NCBI GenBank assembly: GCA_002491565.1
Contig: DKWE01000071.1
Location: 1-7,354, forward strand
Direction: 5' to 3'
Source: Lachnospiraceae bacterium UBA7160
Lineage (GTDB): Bacteria > Bacillota > Clostridia > Lachnospirales > Lachnospiraceae
Length of the DNA: 7,354 nt
Numbering within the stretch: position 1 is the first letter of the stretch; every line of letters starts with the position of its first letter. Both the position numbers and the translations under genes were made by a program. This document shows positions 1 through 5,943 of the stretch, one piece after another. A model generated the notes under the pieces. It saw only the letters and a list, made by a program, of their open reading frames with translations, searched no databases and was not told where the DNA came from.

Positions 1-26
1 GCTCGTTGCTCGCGGGAATAAATAGT

Positions 27-1811
27 TTATCTCACCATCTTCTCCAGCTCGTCCAGATACTGTTCGAAGACATCCAGGGCCGCGCAGACCGGCTCCGGCG
101 TGGACATGTCAACATCGCAGAGCTTCAGCAAATCGATCGGATCCATGGAGCATCCGCTGCTCAGGAACTTCTTGTACTTCTCCACGATGCCCGGTTCCCC
201 GGCCAGAATCTTGCTGCTGATCGCAATCGCTGCTGCAAATCCGGTCGAGTACTGGTAGACGTAGAACGGCGTATAGAAATGCGGGATACGCTCCCACTCA
301 TACGCGATATCCTCGTCCACAACCATATCCGGTCCAAAGTAATTCTGGTTCAGCTCATGATAATACTTGCACAGGTAATCCGCTGTCAGCGTCTCGCCGC
401 GCTGGACCGCTGCATGTGTATTCATCTCGAACTCTGCAAACATAGCCTGGCGGAACATCGTCGCGCGGAACTTATCGAGGAAATAGTTAATCAGGTAGCT
501 GCGCTCCTCGGGATCCTCGGTGCGGTCCATCAGGTCGTGAATCATCAGTGCCTCATTGCACGTAGACGCCACCTCCGCGACAAAAATCTTGTAGCCTGCA
601 TAGCGGAACGGCAGCGCGTGATCCGAATACCAGGAATGTAAGGAGTGACCCATCTCATGCGCCAAAGTAAACACATTCGACAGCGATCCGTGGTAGTTCA
701 TCAGAACATACGGGTGTACGCCGTACGGGCCCCACGAATACGCACCGGTGCGCTTTCCTTCATTCTCATAGCGGTCAATCCAGCGGTGGTCAAAGCCCTC
801 CTGCAGAAGTGCCTGATAATCCTCACCGAGCGGCGCGAGCGCGCGCTTTACAATCTGTCCTGCTTCCTCGAAGGAATACTCTTTCTCCGGACGGTTCACG
901 AGCGGCACATAGACATCGTACATATGCAGCTCGTCCACACCGAGCATCTTCTTGCGCAGCGCCACATAGCGGTGCATCGCCGGGAGCCGGTCATTGATCG
1001 TCTTCACAAGATTCTTATATACCGATACCGGAATCGCGTTCGCGTCAAGCGCCGCCTCCATTGCCCCCTCATACTTCCGCTCCTTCGCCATTACATCCGC
1101 CTGCTTTGCATTTGCATAATACATGGCAGATACCGTATTTCTGTACTGGCGGTATACGGAGTACAGGGATTCAAACGCAGACTTGCGCAGCACACGGTCC
1201 TGACTCTCCAAATATGAAATATATCTTCCAATCGTCAGCGTATGAGCCGCACCTGCTCCATCGACAGCATCCGGGAACCGGATATCTGCATTGTTGAACA
1301 TCGAGTAAATATGGTCCGCCGCACCTGCGACCTCGCCCATGCGGGAAAGCAGCACCTCCGTCTTGTCATCCAGAATATGCTCACGCGCGCGCGTAATCAC
1401 CTCGATCTGGCGGCGATAGCCCTCCAGCTCTTTATTTTCCTCAAAATATGCATCCAGCTTCTCTGATGGAAGCGCAAGCAGCTCCGGCTCCAGCCATGCG
1501 CAGGCCTGGTTCACCGAGGAAGTGAGCGTCTGCATCTCCCCCGACAGCTTCTGATATACGGCATCTCCGGTATCCTGATGATATCTCTGGCCTGCATAGA
1601 CATTCAGCCGCTCACACGTCTGCCGCATCGCTTCGTAGTGCTTCAGCACCTCAAGCAATGCGTCTGCGCCCTCCGACAGCCGCCCACGGTACGCCTTAAA
1701 CTGCTCCGCCATTTCGGTAAGCTTCCGGACATCTGCATCGTAGTCCGCCTGCGACGCATAGATGTCTTCCATATTCCAGGTATCTTCCAGTCTCTGTTCG
1801 TATCTCTTCAT
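27..1811 (-). CDS. pepF: Oligoendopeptidase F, M3B family zinc metallopeptidase
   Basis: A 594-residue cytoplasmic zinc endopeptidase that by family role cleaves short peptides, contributing to peptide turnover. Visible features: the HEMGH zinc motif at residues 385-389 (HExxH, with the two His as ligands and Glu as catalytic base); the third ligand, a Glu at about 413 in FVAEVAST; the family block GAYSWGPYGVHPY just before it; and the His/Tyr-rich C-terminal segment near 511-521 (IPHFYTPFYVYQY) that shapes the substrate site. The N-terminal helical PepF domain is present (TWNMEDIYAS near the start). The frame stays open 29 codons upstream to a GTG at 1898 with a GAGG in front. I chose the ATG at 1811 because 594 residues matches the usual length of about 600, the extra Arg/Lys-rich segment is not family-like, and a GGAG lies 6 nt upstream. 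It is the last gene in the window, 184 nt after permease 2, and may be read from the transporter transcript. Family assignment is near certain; the start is likely. Confidence 0.95.
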   Translation of the reverse strand: MKRYEQRLEDTWNMEDIYASQADYDADVRKLTEMAEQFKAYRGRLSEGADALLEVLKHYEAMRQTCERLNVYAGQRYHQDTGDAVYQKLSGEMQTLTSSVNQACAWLEPELLALPSEKLDAYFEENKELEGYRRQIEVITRAREHILDDKTEVLLSRMGEVAGAADHIYSMFNNADIRFPDAVDGAGAAHTLTIGRYISYLESQDRVLRKSAFESLYSVYRQYRNTVSAMYYANAKQADVMAKERKYEGAMEAALDANAIPVSVYKNLVKTINDRLPAMHRYVALRKKMLGVDELHMYDVYVPLVNRPEKEYSFEEAGQIVKRALAPLGEDYQALLQEGFDHRWIDRYENEGKRTGAYSWGPYGVHPYVLMNYHGSLSNVFTLAHEMGHSLHSWYSDHALPFRYAGYKIFVAEVASTCNEALMIHDLMDRTEDPEERSYLINYFLDKFRATMFRQAMFAEFEMNTHAAVQRGETLTADYLCKYYHELNQNYFGPDMVVDEDIAYEWERIPHFYTPFYVYQYSTGFAAAIAISSKILAGEPGIVEKYKKFLSSGCSMDPIDLLKLCDVDMSTPEPVCAALDVFEQYLDELEKMVR

Positions 1812-1819
1812 AATCTTCT

Positions 1820-1839
1820 CCGGCGGATATCTCCGCCGG
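1820..1839 (-). promoter_or_regulatory. Perfect 8-bp hairpin in the pepF ribosome-binding region
   Basis: CCGGCGGA / TCCGCCGG form a perfect inverted repeat around a 4-nt loop, ending 8 nt before the pepF ATG. Its last two G residues are the first two of the GGAG proximal Shine-Dalgarno (1818-1821). A stronger AAGGAG lies just upstream of the hairpin at 1844-1849. If the hairpin forms, it hides part of the proximal site but shortens the path from AAGGAG to the ATG to about 12 nt. The repeat is directly visible; a regulatory role is inferred. Confidence 0.6.
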
Positions 1840-1915
1840 TACACTCCTTTCTCAGTCCTTACATATTCATGCCCGCTGCGCAGGCATTTCTTCAGCACCA
1901 GATCCCTCTGTGCTT

Positions 1916-1943
1916 TTTTTAATCACACAGCTGCCCCGGTCAA
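1916..1943 (-). promoter_or_regulatory. Weak candidate SigA promoter for pepF
   Basis: On the minus strand, TTGACC (1943-1938, 5 of 6 consensus) is followed after 16 nt by TAAAAA (1921-1916, 4 of 6). This would give a start near 1909 and a leader of about 100 nt before the pepF ATG. The -10 match is poor and partly reflects an A run, so this is only a candidate. The rest of the 1812-1995 gap holds small hairpins (for example GCCTGC/GCGGGC at 1871-1885) and no terminator with a U-tract, so pepF could also be read through from the transporter operon. Confidence 0.28.
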
Positions 1944-1995
1944 ACACATTCCGGGTGATTCTCTGCGCTCCGCGCGGCATCCGGTTCATTATGCC

Positions 1996-2976
1996 CTACC
2001 GCTCCTCCCGGAAATACGGCACGCCGAGCCCGGCAGGCGGCTGATTTTCTTTCTTCTTGCGGAAGCTCGTGATCACGAGTACGATGATCGTCACAAGGTA
2101 CGGCAATGCCTTAAAGACCTCCTGCATGCTGCGCCCGAGTCCCGGGATGTACAGATACAAAATGTACAGCGCCCCGAACAGAATCGAGCCCCAGATCGCG
2201 TTCAGCGGCTTCCACATCGCGAAGATGACGAGCGCCACCGCCAGCCAGCCGCGGTCGCCAAAGCCATTGTCCGTCCAGGTACCGCCGGAGTATTCCATGA
2301 CAAAATACAGTCCGCCGAGTCCCGCGATGCCGGCTCCGATACAGGTGGCAAGGTATTTATACTTTGTGACATTGATGCCAGCCGCGTCCGCCGTTGCGGG
2401 ATTTTCCCCGACTGCGCGAAGGTTCAGCCCGCGCCGTGTCCGGAACAGGAAAAACGACATCGCAACTGCCGCCACAAGCGCAAAGTACGTCAGAAATCCA
2501 TACGAAAACAGCACATCCCCGACCACCGGCAGCTCCGAGAGCACCGGAATCCGCGCCCGGTACGCGCTCGCCGTTGTGCTGACGGAAATCTGCCCGACGC
2601 CGCCAGCCAGCTTCGACACGGATCCGCCGAAGAAATTACCGAAACCGGTGCCGAAAATCGTCAGTGCCAGTCCCGTCACATTCTGATTCGCGCGAAGCGA
2701 AATCGTGAGCACACTGTAGATCAGCCCGCCAATCACCGCGCACGCGAATGCGCACAAAAGCGAGATCAGCATGCCGACCACCGGATTCGGCGATGCGCTC
2801 CCCCGCTCATAGAAGAACGCACCCATCAGCCCGGCGATCCCGCCCATATACATGATGCCCGGAATCCCGAGGTTTAAGTTGCCGGATTTCTCAGTCAGAA
2901 TCTCTCCGAGCGCTCCGAACAGGATGCCCATGCCCTGCACGATTGCCTTCTGGATAAATACAATCAATACACCCAC
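1996..2976 (-). CDS. ABC transporter permease, BPD_transp_2 family (NupQ-like, nucleoside/BMP-type importer)
   Basis: A 326-residue multi-spanning inner-membrane subunit, one half of the importer channel. Hallmarks: LNLGIPGIMYMGG at about 34-46, the counterpart of the family's NLGxEGxM loop with Pro where Glu is usual; NQNVTGLALTIFGTG near 97-111; and the cytoplasmic coupling segment RRGLNLRAVGENPATADAAGI at 181-201, with the RAxGENPxxAxxxGI pattern that contacts the ATPase. About eight to ten hydrophobic segments are visible, and the C-terminus is short and basic. The start is a GTG immediately after the permease 1 stop (zero gap) with AGGAGG 8 nt upstream, so translation is coupled. It pairs with permease 1 as a heterodimer, as NupP/NupQ do in Bacillus subtilis. 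The cargo is inferred from family as nucleosides; riboflavin or purine bases are not excluded. The 5' to 3' operon order is binding protein, ATPase, permease 1, permease 2. Confidence 0.92.
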   Translation of the reverse strand: MGVLIVFIQKAIVQGMGILFGALGEILTEKSGNLNLGIPGIMYMGGIAGLMGAFFYERGSASPNPVVGMLISLLCAFACAVIGGLIYSVLTISLRANQNVTGLALTIFGTGFGNFFGGSVSKLAGGVGQISVSTTASAYRARIPVLSELPVVGDVLFSYGFLTYFALVAAVAMSFFLFRTRRGLNLRAVGENPATADAAGINVTKYKYLATCIGAGIAGLGGLYFVMEYSGGTWTDNGFGDRGWLAVALVIFAMWKPLNAIWGSILFGALYILYLYIPGLGRSMQEVFKALPYLVTIIVLVITSFRKKKENQPPAGLGVPYFREER

Positions 2977-4074
2977 TTACTTCCCCTCCTGTCTGTGATT
3001 CCGCTCAATCTTGTATTTGATGAAAAATTCCGCGCCGATGATGAAAAACAAAATAATCCCGAGCAGAACATCTGACGCATTCTCATTCAGCCCGTACTGG
3101 GAGGCAATCTGAATCGCGCCTTTCTGCATAAACACAATACCGAATGAGATCAGCACCATCGCAATGGTATTGAACCGCGCGAGCCACGCCACGATAATCG
3201 CCGTAAAACCGCGCCCGCCTGCCGTCGAGGTCGAGATCGTATGCCCCGCGCCGCTGACCAGGATAAAGCCCGCGATGCCGCAGATCGCCCCGGACAGACT
3301 CATCGTGCGCAGCATGACCTTTTTCACACTGATCCCGGCGTAGCGCGCCGTCCTCTCACTCTCGCCGACAACCGCTACTTCATAACCCTGCTTACTGTAC
3401 TTCAGATAGATAAACATGAACACCGTCAGTACCAGCACAATGACAATATTCCAGAAATAATCATTTCCAAGTACCTCCGGCAGCCAGCCCGCACGCGTCT
3501 TCTGGTTGATGATACCGACTGAATTTGATCCCTTCGGATTCTCCCAGAACACGATGCAGTACGTCACAATCTGCATCGCCACATAATTCAGCATCAGGGT
3601 AAACAGCGTCTCATTTGTCTTCCACTTTGCCTTGAAAAACGTCGGGATCAGCCCCCACACGAGCCCGCCTGCCGCACTTCCGATCAGCATCAGAACAAGC
3701 AACACCGTGTTCGGAATCTTGTCCGCGATATTGATCATCAGCGCCGCTGATACCAGCCCGCCGATCAGAATCTGCCCCTCCGCTCCGATATTCCAGAAGC
3801 GCATCTTAAATGCGGGCGCAAGCCCTACCGCGATGCACAGCAACACGAGCAGGTCACGGATCGTAATCCAGGTCCTTCGCTTCGTGCCGAGCGCCCCGTC
3901 AAACATTGCCTTGTATACATCGATCGGGTTCATCCGCACCAGCAGGAAAATGACACCGGCACAGACGACCAATGCCAGGAAGAGTGCCAGCACATAGATC
4001 AAGATCTGTTTTCCGATCCCGATGGACTCCCTTCGTGACATCCGAAATAATGGTTCCTTATTCAACGCCAGCAT
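2977..4074 (-). CDS. ABC transporter permease, BPD_transp_2 family (NupP-like, nucleoside/BMP-type importer)
   Basis: A 365-residue membrane permease forming the channel with permease 2. Visible: a basic cytoplasmic N-terminus, a first membrane span at about 24-46, the signature FWNIGAEGQILIGG at 93-106 typical of the NupP/YufP branch, KTNETLFTLMLNYVA at about 152-166, and the ATPase-coupling loop EVAVVGESERTARYAGISV at 232-250. Several more hydrophobic spans run to about 353, followed by a short basic tail. The annotated ATG overlaps the last 17 nt of the ATPase gene. Its AAGGAG directly abuts the ATG with no spacer, which is unusual. A TTG three codons further in (4065) would be spaced 9 nt from the same AAGGAG, so the true protein may be three residues shorter. 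Either way, translation is coupled to the ATPase gene. Family is certain; substrate is inferred. Confidence 0.92.
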   Translation of the reverse strand: MLALNKEPLFRMSRRESIGIGKQILIYVLALFLALVVCAGVIFLLVRMNPIDVYKAMFDGALGTKRRTWITIRDLLVLLCIAVGLAPAFKMRFWNIGAEGQILIGGLVSAALMINIADKIPNTVLLVLMLIGSAAGGLVWGLIPTFFKAKWKTNETLFTLMLNYVAMQIVTYCIVFWENPKGSNSVGIINQKTRAGWLPEVLGNDYFWNIVIVLVLTVFMFIYLKYSKQGYEVAVVGESERTARYAGISVKKVMLRTMSLSGAICGIAGFILVSGAGHTISTSTAGGRGFTAIIVAWLARFNTIAMVLISFGIVFMQKGAIQIASQYGLNENASDVLLGIILFFIIGAEFFIKYKIERNHRQEGK

Positions 4075-5674
4075 CTCCTTTCCCTGTTCTGGCTGCCTGT
4101 ACGGCGGATTCCCCGTTCTTATCCGTCTCCGCCCTCTGCGCGTCGGATTCCTCGTTTTTCATCGTCTTCGTCATCAGCACGCCAAGCTCCTCTTTTTTCG
4201 CCGTCCTTCCATCCACGACCCCGGTCACATGTCCGCCGCAGAGCACCACGATCCGGTCGCACAGCTCCATCAGCACATCCAGATCCTCGATCACGCAGAT
4301 GACCGCGACGCCGTGCTGCTTCTGCTCATTCAAGAGATGATAGATCGTGTAAGAAGAGTTGATATCGATCCCCCGTGTCGGGTACGCAACCATCAGCACT
4401 TTTGGCTTCTGAGCAATTTCCCTGCCCACCAGAACCTTCTGTACATTTCCTCCCGACATACGCCCCACAGGAGCAGAAATGCTCGGCGTCACGATCTCCA
4501 GCTGATTCTTGATCTTCGCAGCCAGCTTTCCGGGCGTCTTGCGGTCGAGAAATTCCGACTTGCCGCGCGTATAACTGCGGAGCATCATATTGTCCGTCAT
4601 ATCCATAGAGCCGACCAGCCCCATGCCGATCCGGTCCTCCGGAACAAAGGCGAGCCGTACGCCGAGTTTCCGGATCGCCGCCACATCCAGATTCGACAGA
4701 ATCTTCGGCTCCGAATCATCCGGAAAAAAGGAAATCTCTCCTTCTGTCACCGGCTGCAGCCCTGCGATTGCTTCCAGCAGCTCCTTCTGCCCGCTCCCCG
4801 CAATTCCGGCGATTCCAAGAATCTCTCCGCCGTAAACCGTCAGATTCGCGTCATCCAGTCTGCGGATTCCGTCCTTTGAGGTGCAGGTCACATGCTTCAA
4901 TTCGAGTCGCTTTTTCATATTTTTCGGCTCCGGCCGCTCAATATTCAGGTCTACCTTCGTCCCGACCATCATTTCCGTGAGCGATGCTACCGTCGCATCC
5001 TTCGTCTCCACCGTGTCGACATACTGCCCCTTGCGCAGAATGGACACACGGTCGGACACCGCAAGCACCTCGTGCAGCTTGTGTGTGATCAGGATAATGG
5101 AGCAGCCATGCTTCTTCATATTGCGCAGCACATCAAACAGACGGTCAGCCTCCTGCGGCGTCAGCACTGCCGTCGGCTCATCGAGGATCAGAATCTTTGC
5201 GCCCCGGTACAGCATCTTCACGATCTCCACTGTCTGTTTTTGTGATACGGACATCCGGTATATCTTCTCGTTCGGGTCAATGTCAAACCCATACTTATCG
5301 GCGAGTTCCCGGATCTCCCGCACCACCTGCTTCATATCAAGCACCTGAGCTCCGGGAAGGCCGAGGATGATATTTTCCGCCGCTGTCAGGATATCTACAA
5401 GCTTAAAATGCTGATGTACCATCCCAATGCCGAGGTCAAAGGAATCCTTGGGCGAACGGATTTTTACCTCGCGCCCATCTACCGTGATCCGCCCTTCCTC
5501 CGGATAATAGATTCCGGAAATCATATTCATCAGCGTCGTCTTGCCGCTGCCGTTTTCCCCCAGCACGCACAGGATCTCTCCCTTGCGCACAGACAGATTC
5601 ACACGGTCGTTCGCGACCACGCTGCCGAAACGCTTCGTGATGTTCTGCAATTCGATTGCATACGTCTGCTCCAT
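4058..5674 (-). CDS. ABC transporter ATP-binding protein, two fused nucleotide-binding domains (NupO/YufO-like)
   Basis: A 538-residue cytoplasmic ATPase that energises the importer. Domain 1 (about 5-240) has Walker A GENGSGKTT at 39-47, Q-loop Gln88, a weak signature MSVSQKQ at 141-147, Walker B ILILDEPTA at 161-169 and switch His198. Domain 2 (about 256-502) has a Walker A lacking the normal Lys position (GIAGSGQKE at 290-298), a canonical MSGGN signature at 406-410, Ala-Tyr where the catalytic Asp-Glu is expected (MVAYPTRGID at 428-437), and Glu in place of the switch His (VIEDLD at 461-466). In the folded dimer, domain 1 Walker motifs meet the good domain 2 signature, giving one working and one degenerate site, as known for this family. 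The start at 5674 was chosen over an upstream in-frame codon because GGAGG lies 5 nt before it and homology begins there. Residues after about 505 form a charged, low-complexity tail that overlaps the permease 1 start. Confidence 0.94.
   Translation of the reverse strand: MEQTYAIELQNITKRFGSVVANDRVNLSVRKGEILCVLGENGSGKTTLMNMISGIYYPEEGRITVDGREVKIRSPKDSFDLGIGMVHQHFKLVDILTAAENIILGLPGAQVLDMKQVVREIRELADKYGFDIDPNEKIYRMSVSQKQTVEIVKMLYRGAKILILDEPTAVLTPQEADRLFDVLRNMKKHGCSIILITHKLHEVLAVSDRVSILRKGQYVDTVETKDATVASLTEMMVGTKVDLNIERPEPKNMKKRLELKHVTCTSKDGIRRLDDANLTVYGGEILGIAGIAGSGQKELLEAIAGLQPVTEGEISFFPDDSEPKILSNLDVAAIRKLGVRLAFVPEDRIGMGLVGSMDMTDNMMLRSYTRGKSEFLDRKTPGKLAAKIKNQLEIVTPSISAPVGRMSGGNVQKVLVGREIAQKPKVLMVAYPTRGIDINSSYTIYHLLNEQKQHGVAVICVIEDLDVLMELCDRIVVLCGGHVTGVVDGRTAKKEELGVLMTKTMKNEESDAQRAETDKNGESAVQAARTGKGDAGVE
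4075..4080 (-). promoter_or_regulatory. Shine-Dalgarno abutting the permease 1 ATG
   Basis: AAGGAG ends exactly where the ATG begins, inside the 3' end of the ATPase gene. Normal spacing is 5-9 nt, which instead fits the in-frame TTG at 4065-4063. That TTG lies next to the ATPase stop TAA (4060-4058), as expected for stop-start coupling. Confidence 0.55.
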
Positions 5675-5943
5675 CTCTTCCTCCGTATTTTGCCACAGAG
5701 GCAGACATCTCTGCCCCCAACTCATGCTGTAAGCCTGCCCTGTAAGCACCACCACTGTGAAAGCCTGCGGACACAAGCGTCAATAGCGCCTGACGCCTGG
5801 CAATTCGCAGGAAACCAGTCAGGGTGCTGCGGCCGGATTTGGATCCGCTTCCACAACACCCTGCATTTCACCCTGTGGTGATACCTGCCTCCGCAGGCAT
5901 AAATCAAACATCTGCTGCACACGCGTGCCGCACAGCCTGATCG
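5675..5943 (-). other. Structured intergenic spacer between binding protein and ATPase genes
   Basis: A 269-nt stretch with no supported ORF and no convincing internal promoter. It is dense in inverted repeats: TGCCT/AGGCA at 5887-5900, TCACC/GGTGA at 5868-5881, the 44-nt hairpin at 5820-5863, CCTGAC.../...GTCAGG at 5789-5823 (9 bp with a 3-nt bulge, overlapping the former), GCGTCA/TGACGC at 5777-5796, and GGCAGA/TCTGCC at 5700-5715. It also has degenerate tandem units starting CTGTAAGC, CTGTAAGC and CTGTGAAAGC at 5727, 5740 and 5755. In such operons a structured spacer after the binding-protein gene commonly stabilises its mRNA and lowers downstream expression; that role here is inferred. 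Confidence 0.6.
5820..5863 (-). other. 44-nt long hairpin downstream of the BMP gene
   Basis: CAGGGTG pairs with CACCCTG at the base. The stem continues to 13 bp including two G-U pairs, then a small internal loop, then CGGAT/ATCCG capped by a 4-nt loop. On the minus strand it is followed by ACTGGTTTCC rather than a U-run, so it does not look like a standard intrinsic terminator. It is more like an mRNA-stabilising or processing structure. A second CACCCTG at 5869-5875 could compete for the same partner arm. Confidence 0.6.

Noticed and set aside
1..26. GC-rich CCCGCGAGCAACGAGC just after pepF as half of a terminator
   Set aside because: The matching arm would lie outside the window, so it cannot be shown here.
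1812..1898. Longer pepF starting at GTG 1898 (623 residues)
   Set aside because: A GAGG precedes it, but the added 29 residues are basic and unlike the family, and the 594-residue form has the usual length and its own SD.
1926..1960. Hairpin after permease 2 as a terminator
   Set aside because: CCGG/CCGG and AATCAC/GTGATT pair only with a large internal loop and are followed by an A run, not a U run, on the transcribed strand.
1762..2877. A 371-codon open frame on the plus strand opposite permease 2 and the pepF leader
   Set aside because: Its translation is Arg/His/Pro-rich with no recognisable domain. It lies antisense to a clear permease gene and is explained by codon bias of that gene.
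4022..4879. A 285-codon plus-strand frame opposite the ATPase
   Set aside because: Antisense shadow with Arg/His/Leu-biased composition and no motif.
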